In this document: positions 7,601 through 15,822 of the stretch, in pieces
How positions within the stretch are numbered: position 1 is the stretch's first letter
Layout: each line of letters opens with the position of its first letter
Source of the DNA: Alphaproteobacteria bacterium HGW-Alphaproteobacteria-7
GTDB taxonomy: Bacteria; Pseudomonadota; Alphaproteobacteria; Sphingomonadales; Sphingomonadaceae
Direction: 5' to 3'
Assembly: GCA_002842735.1 (NCBI GenBank)
Contig: PHEB01000021.1
Span: 1 to 64,000 of the forward strand
Length of the DNA stretch: 64,000 nt
Made by a program: the position numbers and the translations under genes
The notes under the pieces: model-generated
Database searches by the model: none
What the model was told of the DNA's origin: nothing
The model's input: only the letters and a program-made list of their open reading frames with translations

Positions 7601-9568
7601 ATGTCCAGCATGGACCGTAATTCTATGATTTCCTTGCGGGTTCTGACCGCGATTGGATTCGGCTCGGCGATGGCCGCTGCCGCGCCGCTGGCCGCGCAGG
7701 TTTATGTTGCGCCTGCGGGCGATAATCTGGTCGCGCGTCAACCCGCCGCGATCAGCGCAGCGGTGGCCCGGTGGGAAGTGCTCCACGCCAATCGGGAACT
7801 GGCATTTACCGATTATGCGGGGTTTGTGCTGGCCTATCCCAGCTTCCCGCGAACGGAAATCCTGCGTCTGCGGGCTGAAGCCGCACTGGATAACGAGGCC
7901 CCGCCGCAGGCTGATCTGCTGCGCTATTTCGATGCGAGCCCGCCGCTGACCAATCCGGCGCGCGCACGCTATACACTGGCGCTGGCCGGGGCGCAGCGGC
8001 CCGAAGCCGCAGCCGAAGCGAGGCTGGCATGGCGCGGCGGCGCGATGAGCGATCCGGCGGAACTATATTTGTCGGGCCTGTATGGCGCGCAGTTCTCGCC
8101 TGAAGATCACGCCGTGCGGATGGATGCGCTGTTGTGGCAGGGCAATGCCGATGCGGCAGCGCGGCAGGTGATGAACCTGCGCGAAGCTGACCGGGCGTTG
8201 CCGCTCGCCCGCCTGTCGCTGCTGCGCGGGGCGCGGCCCGAGGCCGCTGGCCTTGCGGTGCCCGCCGGGGCTGAGGCCGATCCGGGCTATATCTTCAACC
8301 TCGTCAAGCATCTGCGCGCTACCGGCCAAGCCGGGGAAGCGGTGCGGGTGTTCGCCAGCCGCCCGACCTTCACCCGACCTGCCCGCGATCCCGAAACCTT
8401 CGTGGGTGATCTGCTGGCGCTCGCCAAGGTCAGCGGCGCGCGCGGCGCGGTGCAGGTTGCCAGCCGCACCGATGATCTGTTCGCGCCGGGCACCGACCTG
8501 TCGCTCACCAGCTTTACCTTGCGTGATCGTTACACCGATCTGATGTGGCTGGGCGGCACCAAAGCGCTGTGGGATCTGGGTGACGGCGCGGCAGCCGCAC
8601 CGCTGTTCCAGCGTTACGGCGATGCCGCCAAGACCCCGCTGACCAAGGCCAAGGGCTATTTCTGGGCGGGCCGCGCCGCGCGCCAATCGGGCAATGAAGC
8701 CGATGCGGTGCGTTATTTTGAAATGGCGGCGCGCTGGCCCGATTATTACTACGGCCAGTTGGCGCTAGCGGCGATGAACCGCCCGATGCCCGCCTTTGCC
8801 CCCCTGCCCCAACCCGCGATGGACGCTGACGTGCGCGCCGAATTTGAAAGCCGCCCGCTGGTCAAGGCGATCCGCGCCATCGCCGCAGGTCGCCGCGACT
8901 GGCGCACCGAACGCCGCTTTTTCGAGGCGCTGGGCGATGAGGCTGACAGCCCCGAAGAAATGCTGATGGCAGCCATGCTGGCGCGCGAAACCGGGCTTGA
9001 TGAAATGGCCGTGGTGCTGGGCATGAAAGCGGGCGAAAACGGGCTGGCCGGGCTGGAACGGATCGGCTTTCCCACGGTCTCCACCCCGCCTGCCGTCAAT
9101 GACTGGGTGATGGTGCACGCGATCAGCCGTCAGGAAAGCGAATTTGACCAGCATCGCGAAAGTCATGCGGGCGCGCGCGGGGTGATGCAGTTGATGCCGG
9201 GCACCGCGCGCGAACAGGCGGGCAAGCTGGGGATCAACTACCTGTCCGCCGATCTGACCGCCGCGCCGCATTACAACATCCAGCTGGGCGATGCCTATTT
9301 CGCCCGGATGATGAGCTATTACGGCGGGGCCTATCCGCTCGCGGTGGGGGCGTACAATGCCGGGCCGGGGCGGGTGAACCAATGGCTGCGGCTGAACGGC
9401 GATCCGCGCCGGGGCGATACCGACTGGGTCACATGGGTCGAGAAGATCCCGGCCAATTTCGAAACCCGCTATTACATCATGCGGGTGATCGGCAATGCGG
9501 TGACCTATTCGCATATGTATCCCGCCGAAGCGGGCCTGCCGCGCCCGGTCGATGCCTTCCTGCGTTGA
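7601..9568 (+). CDS. Soluble lytic murein transglycosylase (Slt70-like)
   Basis: 655 residues with an N-terminal signal sequence (SLRVLTAIGFGSAMAAAAPLAAQ), a long alpha-helical superhelix of TPR-like repeats, and a C-terminal SLT domain. The catalytic glutamate is in HAISRQESEFD (Glu512), followed by GARGVMQLMPGTA and AVGAYNAGPGRVNQWL, which are standard SLT motifs. The enzyme cleaves peptidoglycan glycan strands in the periplasm, leaving 1,6-anhydro ends. AGGAG lies 12 bases before ATG 7601; in-frame ATGs at 7610 and 7625 are alternatives. It is divergent from dapA. Confidence 0.93.
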   Translation: MSSMDRNSMISLRVLTAIGFGSAMAAAAPLAAQVYVAPAGDNLVARQPAAISAAVARWEVLHANRELAFTDYAGFVLAYPSFPRTEILRLRAEAALDNEAPPQADLLRYFDASPPLTNPARARYTLALAGAQRPEAAAEARLAWRGGAMSDPAELYLSGLYGAQFSPEDHAVRMDALLWQGNADAAARQVMNLREADRALPLARLSLLRGARPEAAGLAVPAGAEADPGYIFNLVKHLRATGQAGEAVRVFASRPTFTRPARDPETFVGDLLALAKVSGARGAVQVASRTDDLFAPGTDLSLTSFTLRDRYTDLMWLGGTKALWDLGDGAAAAPLFQRYGDAAKTPLTKAKGYFWAGRAARQSGNEADAVRYFEMAARWPDYYYGQLALAAMNRPMPAFAPLPQPAMDADVRAEFESRPLVKAIRAIAAGRRDWRTERRFFEALGDEADSPEEMLMAAMLARETGLDEMAVVLGMKAGENGLAGLERIGFPTVSTPPAVNDWVMVHAISRQESEFDQHRESHAGARGVMQLMPGTAREQAGKLGINYLSADLTAAPHYNIQLGDAYFARMMSYYGGAYPLAVGAYNAGPGRVNQWLRLNGDPRRGDTDWVTWVEKIPANFETRYYIMRVIGNAVTYSHMYPAEAGLPRPVDAFLR

Positions 9569-9581
9569 TCCCCTGCGCGTC

Positions 9582-10061
9582 ATGAAAGTTCAGGGCCAAC
9601 CGATCACGCCTGCGGGCATGGCTGCGTTAAAGGCGCGCTATGACCTGCTGCTCGGCAGCGAACGCCCGGCGATTGTCGAGATTGTCAGCTGGGCGGCGGG
9701 CAATGGTGATCGCTCGGAGAATGGCGATTACCTTTATGGCCGCAAGAAAATGCGCGAGATCGACCGTGAACTGGCGCATCTGATCCGCCGGATGAAGGCG
9801 CTGCGGGTGGTTGATCCGGCGGCGCAGATTGACCGCAGCCGGGTGTTTTTCGGCGCGCGGGTGACCATTGCAGACACGGATGACAACAGCCAAACCGTAA
9901 CGCTGGTCGGTGATGATGAACAGGATGCAGGCGCTGGCCTGATCGGCTGGAACTCCCCGCTCGCCAAGGCATTGCGCGGCGCGCAGGTGGGCGATCTGCG
10001 AATGGTCTCCGTGCCATCGGGCAGCCGCGAATGGGAAGTGTTGAGCATCGCCTATGACTAG
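9582..10061 (+). CDS. greB: Transcription elongation factor GreB-like
   Basis: 159 residues from ATG 9582 (MKVQGQPITPAGMAALKARYD). The N-terminal coiled coil contains the GreA/GreB tip signature (SWAAGNGDRSENGDYLYGRKKMREID) carrying acidic residues that enter the RNA polymerase secondary channel and stimulate transcript cleavage in backtracked complexes. The C-terminal FKBP-like domain follows (VFFGARVTIADTDDN to SPLAKALRGAQVGD). GDYLYGRKK is more GreB- than GreA-like. It starts 14 bases after the transglycosylase stop and overlaps the next gene by 8 bases (ATGACTAG), so the three genes are probably co-transcribed. Confidence 0.88.
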   Translation: MKVQGQPITPAGMAALKARYDLLLGSERPAIVEIVSWAAGNGDRSENGDYLYGRKKMREIDRELAHLIRRMKALRVVDPAAQIDRSRVFFGARVTIADTDDNSQTVTLVGDDEQDAGAGLIGWNSPLAKALRGAQVGDLRMVSVPSGSREWEVLSIAYD

Positions 10062-10542
10062 GCTTTTCGCCTCTTTAACTGTGGCCGCCGCCCTGCTGAT
10101 CGCCGCGCCGCTGGCTGCGCGTGACAGCCTTGGGGTGTATGACGGGTGGGCCGCGTTCAAGGATGTGAGGCCGCTGCGCTGCTATGCCATCGCCAAGGCG
10201 CAAGGATCACCGCCCGCCCCCGCCTATGCGACAGTGTCGACATGGCCGGAAAGGAAGGTGCGCGGGGCGCTGCACCTGATGCTGTCGCGCGAGGTGGCGG
10301 AGAAGGCTCCGGTGCGGCTGGTTATCGGCGCAAACCGTTTCACCCTCGTCGCCAAGGGCCGCAATGCCTGGGCCAAGGATGCGCGCGAGGATGCTGCCAT
10401 CATCGCCGCGCTGCGCTCTGCCAGCCGGATGAGCGTATCGGCAAGCAGCACCAAGGGCGGCCGGTTTACCGACCGCTACGCCCTTGCCGGAGTGGCAACG
10501 GCGATGGATGCGGCAACGGTTGGCTGCGCACAGCGACGCTGA
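10054..10542 (+). CDS. Exported hypothetical protein, possible IalB-type fold
   Basis: 162 residues with a clear signal peptide (MTRLFASLTVAAALLIAAPLAA). The mature part has one Cys near the start (RPLRCYAIAKAQ) and one near the end (ATVGCAQRR), with a central beta-rich region (VRLVIGANRFTLVAKGRNAWAKD). The paired cysteines and pattern resemble the invasion-associated locus B family but I am not certain. Translation is coupled to greB through an 8-base overlap. It precedes the interrupted rlmN gene by 40 bases. Confidence 0.65.
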   Translation: MTRLFASLTVAAALLIAAPLAARDSLGVYDGWAAFKDVRPLRCYAIAKAQGSPPAPAYATVSTWPERKVRGALHLMLSREVAEKAPVRLVIGANRFTLVAKGRNAWAKDAREDAAIIAALRSASRMSVSASSTKGGRFTDRYALAGVATAMDAATVGCAQRR

Positions 10543-10582
10543 CTGGTCAAACCGCGCATCCGCGACTATAGGCGCTCCACCC

Positions 10583-11820
10583 ATGGCCGATACTGCACTC
10601 ATGACCATCCCGGGCCTCAGCGACCCGGTGCCTGCCACGCGTGACATCACGCCGCGCGCCGACGGGCGTATTGACCTGCTCGGTCTGTCTCGGCCGCGCA
10701 TCTGCGAATTATTCGCCGCTGCCGGGTTGGACGCCAAAGCGGCCAAGCTGCGCGCCAAGCAGGTGTTCCACTGGCTCTATCACCGCGGCGTCACCGATTT
10801 CGACGCGATGACCGACATCGCCAAGTCGATGCGCCCGTGGCTCAGCGAACGCTTTGTGATCGGGCGGCCAGAGATTGTCGAGGCGCAGCACTCCGCCGAT
10901 GGCACCCGCAAGTGGCTGCTGCGCACCGCCGATGGCCACGATTACGAGATGGTGTTCATCCCCGATGAAACGCGCGGCACGTTGTGCGTTTCATCGCAAG
11001 TCGGCTGCACGCTCAATTGCACCTTCTGCCACACCGGCACGATGCGGCTGGTGCGCAACCTGACTCCCGGCGAGATTGTCGGCCAGGTGATGCTGGCGCG
11101 CGATGCGCTGGGCGAATGGCCGAAATCAGGTGTGAGTCCCCGCGCAGGCGGGGACCTCGGGCAATATGGCGCTCCCCCGACTGAGGCCCCCGCCGTCGCG
11201 GGGGCGCACAATAATGCCCGCTGTATAATTTCGATCATGTGCGCGATGCGTTGATGCTGGTGATGGATGGCGATGGCCTCGCCCTGTCCAAACGCCGCAT
11301 TACCCTGTCGACCAGCGGCGTGGTGCCGATGATGGCGCGCTGCGGCGCTGAAATCGGGGTGAACCTCGCAGTGTCCTTGCACGGCGTTCGCAAGGATGTG
11401 CGCGATGAATTGGTACCGCTGAACAAGAAATACGGGCTTGAAGACCTGCTACAGGCCTGCGCCGATTACCCCGGTGCATCCAACGCACGGCGCATCACGT
11501 TTGAATATGTGATGATCAAGGGCAAGAACGATTCCGATGATGACGCGCGCGAATTGGTGCGGCTGCTCAAAGCCTATAATCTGCCCGCCAAGGTCAACCT
11601 GATCCCGTTCAACCCGTGGCCCGGCAGCGGCTATGAATGTTCCGATCCCGACCGCATCCGGCGTTTTTCCAACATCGTGTTCGAAGGCGGCATTTCCGCC
11701 CCGGTGCGCACGCCAAGGGGGCGCGATATTGATGCGGCCTGCGGCCAGTTGAAAACCGCGGCGGAAAAGAAATCACGCGCCCAGCGCGACCGCGAAGCAG
11801 CGGCGGCGGCCGCCGTCTAG
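10583..11820 (+). pseudogene. rlmN: 23S rRNA/tRNA adenine-C2 methyltransferase RlmN, interrupted
   Basis: The intact enzyme is a radical-SAM protein that methylates C2 of A2503 in 23S rRNA and A37 of some tRNAs. The N-terminal half (ATG 10583) is well conserved and holds the iron-sulfur cluster motif CTLNCTFC (Cys142, 146, 149). After LARDALGEWPKS the sequence enters an approximately 80-bp palindromic element (11132-11209), continues in the wrong frame and stops at 11252-11254. The C-terminal half resumes in a different frame at [14 protein letters not shown] (11218 on) with a TAA at 11212-11214 just before it, and is otherwise complete ([31 protein letters not shown]). The GMGE part of the SAM-binding motif is missing, so even frame correction would not restore it. 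Either a real knockout or an assembly error; ATG 11239 could start the second piece. Confidence 0.88.
11132..11209. repeat. REP-like double-hairpin element inside rlmN
   Basis: Begins GTGAGTCCCCGCGCAGGCGG and ends with a CCCCCGCC...GCGGGGG hairpin, the same two-hairpin architecture as the elements at 31996 and 32986. Its central spacer is partly the reverse complement of the one in the 32986 copy (CTCCCCCGACTGAGG against CCTCAGTCGGGGGAG), so it is a mosaic or inverted copy. It replaces the rlmN codons for the GMGE motif. Confidence 0.9.
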
Positions 11821-11828
11821 CCTGACCG

Positions 11829-12491
11829 ATGGACGCGCCGCTCAGCCGCCCTATCGAAGCCATCTGCACCGGCACCGCCCGGCCCTTCAACGGCGCGGAA
11901 TTGAGCGCGATCATGAAGCGCCCGCGCGAAGGCAAGGTGCAGGTGCTGGCCGATGGCCTCGCGCCCGATGAACAGGCCGACCGGCACCACCACGGCGGGC
12001 CGGACATGGCGCTGCACCTCTACCCGCTCGATCACCATGATGACTGGGCCGAGGTGCTTGGCCCTCACCCGCTATTGGCCGAACCCGGCTGCTTTGGATC
12101 GAACCTTGCGGTGCGCGGGTTGACCGAGGACATGGTGCATATTGGTGATCGCTTTCGGCTGGGGCCCAAGACAACCGGGGCGCTGATTGAAATCAGCCAG
12201 CCGCGCCAGCCGTGCTGGAAAATCGAACATCGCTTTGATCGCAAAGGCATGGTCGCGCGCATCGTAAAGACGGGGCGCTGCGGGTGGTATTTCCGCGTGA
12301 TCGAGGCGGGCGACGTAGCGGCGGGTGATTTGCTGGAGCGAGTCGCAATCGGGGCGACAGATTGGAGCGTCGCGCGGGTGTTTCGCGCGCTGATGGCCGG
12401 AAAAGGCACCGCTGCCGAGCTTGAAGAACTCGCCGCGCTTGCCCCGCTCAGCCGCAAATTGCGCGAAAAAGCGGCGCAGAAACAGGGTTAG
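11829..12491 (+). CDS. MOSC domain protein (YiiM-like)
   Basis: 220 residues from ATG 11829, 8 bases after the rlmN remnant. It contains the MOSC core: a beta-barrel with HHHGGPDMALHLYP, EPGCFGSNLAVRGLTE, VHIGDRFRLG and the conserved ISQPRQPCWKI segment with the putative catalytic cysteine, followed by the YiiM-type helical tail. MOSC proteins handle molybdenum-cofactor sulfur or, for YiiM, reduce N-hydroxylated substrates. Substrate unknown. The C-terminal part (WSVARVFRALMAGKGTAAELEELAAL) matches the 3-alpha domain of YiiM. Confidence 0.85.
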   Translation: MDAPLSRPIEAICTGTARPFNGAELSAIMKRPREGKVQVLADGLAPDEQADRHHHGGPDMALHLYPLDHHDDWAEVLGPHPLLAEPGCFGSNLAVRGLTEDMVHIGDRFRLGPKTTGALIEISQPRQPCWKIEHRFDRKGMVARIVKTGRCGWYFRVIEAGDVAAGDLLERVAIGATDWSVARVFRALMAGKGTAAELEELAALAPLSRKLREKAAQKQG

Positions 12492-12624
12492 CAACGGCTT
12501 GTCGCGCGCCAGCGCCGGTTCATCCAACCCTGCTGCTTCCTGCCAAGTCCGTTCATGCTACATTCGCTTTATATGAACGATAACGGTCGTGCTCCATCGG
12601 GGAGCCCTCACAAGGGAAACGACC

Positions 12625-13146
12625 ATGAAACACCTCGCCATCTTCGCCGCTGCCGGTTCGCTGGCGTTTTTTGCCGCCCCAGCGCAGGCGGCCAGCCTGC
12701 CCGCCCCGCCCGCTGTCGCGGCGTTCAACCACAGCGCGAACCCCATGGTGCCGGTCGCCTCCTATGATCGTGATCGCTATGATGATCGCCGCAAATACCG
12801 CGGGCGTGACCGCGATGATCGCCGTTATAATGATGGCCGCCGCTACGACAATGATCGTCGCTATGACCGTGATCGCCGCTATAACAATGACCGCCGCTAC
12901 GATAACGACCGCTACGATGGCCGCCGTCTAGGCCGCAATGACCGCGTGTGGCGCGGCAATGACGGGCGCTATCGCTGCCGCCGCGATGATGGCACCGTGG
13001 GCCTGGTTATCGGTGCCGGTGTGGGCGCGCTGATTGGCCGCGAAGTCGACAATCGCGGTGATCGCACGCTCGGCACCGTACTTGGCGCGGTCGGCGGCGG
13101 TCTGCTGGGCCGCGAAGTCGACCGGGGCGGCGCACGCTGCCGCTGA
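12625..13146 (+). CDS. Secreted Arg/Asp/Tyr-rich glycine-zipper protein (paralogue 1)
   Basis: 173 residues from ATG 12625 (MKHLAIFAAAGSLAFFAA), with AAGGGAAA upstream. A signal peptide cleaves after AQA. A low-complexity middle (about residues 45-105) repeats the unit RRYDNDRRYDRD, giving a charged, probably disordered stretch. Then comes RNDRVWRGNDGRYRCRRDDGT and a glycine-zipper 2TM segment (GLVIGAGVGALIGREVD / LGTVLGAVGGGLLGREVDRG), as in the 17-kDa surface-antigen family. No lipobox is present. Function unknown; probably envelope-associated. The next gene is a shorter paralogue without the repeat region. Confidence 0.8.
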   Translation: MKHLAIFAAAGSLAFFAAPAQAASLPAPPAVAAFNHSANPMVPVASYDRDRYDDRRKYRGRDRDDRRYNDGRRYDNDRRYDRDRRYNNDRRYDNDRYDGRRLGRNDRVWRGNDGRYRCRRDDGTVGLVIGAGVGALIGREVDNRGDRTLGTVLGAVGGGLLGREVDRGGARCR

Positions 13147-13155
13147 TTCCTGACG

Positions 13156-13187
13156 AGGCGGGCTTGCCCCCAATGGCAAGCCCGCCT
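13156..13187 (+). terminator. Rho-independent-type terminator
   Basis: A perfect 13-bp stem, AGGCGGGCTTGCC paired with GGCAAGCCCGCCT, with a 6-base loop lies 10 bases after the stop codon of the first glycine-zipper gene and is followed by TGCTTCC. It should end that transcript, leaving the second paralogue with its own promoter. Confidence 0.75.
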
Positions 13188-13281
13188 TGCTTCCGTGCCG
13201 TGTTCATGACTCTTTAAAGCGGGAACCAGCATGGATGATGATAATGATGCCGTGAATAGCAGCCAACCAAAAGGAACTGCC

Positions 13282-13650
13282 GTGAAGAAAATCGCGATAA
13301 TTCTCGCCGCTGGCGCAATGACGCTCCCGATCGCTGCGCCTGTGCAAGCCGATCCCCCGCCGCACGCGCCCGCATATGGCAAGCGCGCCAAGGACAGGAT
13401 TTATAATGATCGCGGCCACTATCTCGAACCGCGTCGCCTAAGCCGTAATGATCGTGTGTGGCGCGGGGATGATAACCGCTATTACTGCCGCAGGGACAAT
13501 GGCACCACCGGTCTGGTGATCGGCGCAGGCGTAGGCGCGCTGGCCGGGGCCGAACTTGCACGCGACAAGACGCTTGGTGCGGTGATCGGCGGTGTGGCGG
13601 GCGGCCTGATCGGGCGCGAAATCGACCGCGGCGAGCTGCGCTGCCGCTAA
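13282..13650 (+). CDS. Secreted glycine-zipper protein (paralogue 2)
   Basis: 122 residues from the GTG at 13282 (VKKIAIILAAGAMTLPIAAP), chosen because AAGGAA sits 5 bases upstream and a signal peptide starts there; an open frame extends to 13231. The mature protein shares LSRNDRVWRGDDNRYYCRRDNGTTGLVIGAGVGAL and the terminal GGLIGREIDRGELRCR block with the preceding gene but lacks its Arg-Tyr-Asp repeats. This indicates a tandem duplication followed by expansion or loss of the repeat region. Function unknown. Confidence 0.8.
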   Translation: MKKIAIILAAGAMTLPIAAPVQADPPPHAPAYGKRAKDRIYNDRGHYLEPRRLSRNDRVWRGDDNRYYCRRDNGTTGLVIGAGVGALAGAELARDKTLGAVIGGVAGGLIGREIDRGELRCR

Positions 13651-13739
13651 GCTCAGACGGCGGCGCGCGTCTCGCGGATTGAAGCGCGCCGCTGGCCCTG
13701 TTAGCGGTGGCTTATGCCCATCGTGACCCATCTACCCGC

Positions 13740-14522
13740 ATGACCCGCCCCTCTGTGCTGGTAACTGGCGGGGCGACCCGCATCGGCGCGGAGATCGTAC
13801 GCGGCTTTGCGGCGGCAGGCTGGCACGTGGTGATCCATTCGCGCAGCTCCGGTACAGAGGCCGATACGCTCGCCGCCAGCTTACCCTCTGCCGAAACGGT
13901 GCAATTCGACCTTGCCGATGATGAAGCTGCGGTCGCCGCGATCATCGCGCTGGCTGCGCGGCTGCCCGATTGGCGCTGTCTGGTGAATTCGGCTGCGGTG
14001 TTCGAATATGACGGGGCAGTTGCGCTCGACCCGGCGACCAACCGGGCGGCGATGCAGGTCAACGCGCTCGCCCCGGCGCGGCTGGCGCAGGCCTTTCTTG
14101 CCCATGCGGTGAGCACGGGTGTGCGCAGCGTGATCAACATCACCGACATGAAGATCGAAAACACCAACCCCGATTTCTTCAGCTACACCATGTCCAAACA
14201 CGCGCTGGCCGCCACCATCGGCATGATCGCCAAGAGCGATGCTTTCACGGACGCGCGCATCTATGGCCTCGCGCCAGGGGCGGTGCTGGCCAGCCATGAT
14301 CAGCGTGAGGAGGAAACCGAGGTTTCGCATCGCATGAACCTGCTGAAACGCAAGACCGGCGCGGATGAAATCGCGGCGGCTGCGGCGTTTCTGGCGAGCG
14401 GCGCGCTGGCGAGCGGACAAACCGTGTTCGTCGACAGCGGGCAGCACCTGCTGGATCAGCCGCGCGACGTGATCTGGCTGGCGCGCGCAGCGGCAGCGGA
14501 CGGCGCGGCTAACGGGTTCTGA
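13740..14522 (+). CDS. SDR-family oxidoreductase (pteridine reductase/FolM-like)
   Basis: 260 residues from ATG 13740 (MTRPSVLVTGGATRIGAEIV). The glycine motif TGGATRIG binds NAD(P)H, HSRSS at the end of strand 2 suggests NADPH, LVNSAAVFEYD is the NNAG-equivalent motif, and SYTMSK supplies the catalytic Tyr-x3-Lys. The TGGATRIG variant and the C-terminal LASGQTVFVDSGQHL are typical of pteridine reductase/dihydromonapterin reductase-like SDRs. The exact substrate is an inference. It precedes cfa by 70 bases on the same strand. Confidence 0.8.
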   Translation: MTRPSVLVTGGATRIGAEIVRGFAAAGWHVVIHSRSSGTEADTLAASLPSAETVQFDLADDEAAVAAIIALAARLPDWRCLVNSAAVFEYDGAVALDPATNRAAMQVNALAPARLAQAFLAHAVSTGVRSVINITDMKIENTNPDFFSYTMSKHALAATIGMIAKSDAFTDARIYGLAPGAVLASHDQREEETEVSHRMNLLKRKTGADEIAAAAAFLASGALASGQTVFVDSGQHLLDQPRDVIWLARAAAADGAANGF

Positions 14523-14592
14523 CCAGAACCCCCCCGTTGCGAACGCCGCACTTTTGAGTAACATAACGCGTTAAACATACGAAAGAGTCCGC

Positions 14593-15822
14593 ATGAGCAA
14601 AACCCTCCTCGATCGCTTCCTCCAGCGCGGCGTCAAGCATGGCCGCCTCGGCGTGGTGTTTGCCGATGGCAGCACCAGCACTTATGGCACCCCTGCCCCC
14701 GGCTTTCCCGAGATTGTGCTGCGCTTCACCGATGCCAAGGTGCCGCGCGACATCATTCTTGATCCGCGTCTGGGCGCGGCAGAAGCCTTCATCGATGGCC
14801 GCCTGCTGATCGAGGAAGGCGACGTGATGGGCCTCGTCAGCCTGCTGCGCGCCAACAACGCCTGGGACAAGGGCGGCGATATCGGGCGGCCCAGCCTTAT
14901 CAAACGGCTGGTCAACCACGCCAGCTTTGCCGCTGAACAGATCAACAACCGGGTCGGATCGAAAAAGAACGTCGCGCATCACTATGACATCGGCAACGCG
15001 CTGTATGCGCTGATGCTGGACAGTGAACACTGGCAGTATTCCTGCGCCTATTGGCCGCGCGATGACATGACGCTGGGCGAGGCGCAGGGTGCAAAGCTGG
15101 CGCATATCGCCAAAAAACTGGCTTTGTCGCCGGGGCAGAGGGTGCTGGATATTGGCTGCGGCTGGGGCGGGATGGCGATCCATCTGGCGCGCCACCACGA
15201 TGTTCACGTAACCGGGATCACCCTGTCCGAAGAACAGGCCGCGCTCGCCCGGGAAAAGGTGCGCGCGGCGGGGGTCGCCGACAAGGTCACCATCAGCTTA
15301 GAAGATTACCGCGATACCGCCGCTTCGGGCCGCCGGTTCGACCGGATCGTATCTGTCGGAATGTTCGAACATGTCGGGCGCGCGCAGTTCGAAACCTTTT
15401 TCAAAGCCTGCGCCCGGATGCTGGCCGATGATGGGGTGATGTTGCTGCACACCATCGGCCGCATGGGCAGCCCCGGCACCACCGATGCCTTTACCCGCAA
15501 ATATATCTTCCCCGGCGGCTATATCCCGGCGCTGTCGGAAACGGTCGCGGCATCGGAGAAGTTCCGCCTGATCGCTTCCGATGTCGAAACGCTACGGCTG
15601 CATTACGCCAAGACGATCCGCGTGTGGTATGACAACTGCGTCACCCATCGCGGTGCGATCATCGGCCTGCACGATGAACGGTTTTACCGGATGTGGACGT
15701 TCTATCTGGCGGGCGCGGCCACGGTGTTTGAATATGGCGGTATGTGCAATTACCAGATCCAGTTCATCCGCAGTCGCAACGCGTTGCCGATCACCCGCGA
15801 TTATCTGCTAACCGGAGATTAA
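14593..15822 (+). CDS. cfa: Cyclopropane-fatty-acyl-phospholipid synthase
   Basis: 409 residues. It transfers a methylene group from SAM to unsaturated acyl chains of membrane lipids. The SAM-binding motif VLDIGCGWGGMAIHLA lies near residue 185; VTGITLSEEQ, FDRIVSVGMFEHVG and the late PGGYIPALSE are conserved CFA synthase blocks, and the N-terminal lipid-binding region (KVPRDIILDPRLGAAEAFIDGRL) is intact. Its stop codon overlaps that of the convergent acyltransferase gene (shared TTAA at 15819-15822), so there is no intergenic terminator. Confidence 0.93.
   Translation: MSKTLLDRFLQRGVKHGRLGVVFADGSTSTYGTPAPGFPEIVLRFTDAKVPRDIILDPRLGAAEAFIDGRLLIEEGDVMGLVSLLRANNAWDKGGDIGRPSLIKRLVNHASFAAEQINNRVGSKKNVAHHYDIGNALYALMLDSEHWQYSCAYWPRDDMTLGEAQGAKLAHIAKKLALSPGQRVLDIGCGWGGMAIHLARHHDVHVTGITLSEEQAALAREKVRAAGVADKVTISLEDYRDTAASGRRFDRIVSVGMFEHVGRAQFETFFKACARMLADDGVMLLHTIGRMGSPGTTDAFTRKYIFPGGYIPALSETVAASEKFRLIASDVETLRLHYAKTIRVWYDNCVTHRGAIIGLHDERFYRMWTFYLAGAATVFEYGGMCNYQIQFIRSRNALPITRDYLLTGD

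Noticed and set aside
11132-11209. CRISPR repeat, because of recurring GTGAGTCCCCGC units
   Set aside because: Copies are dispersed, palindromic in pairs and not regularly spaced with unique spacers; no cas genes are present.
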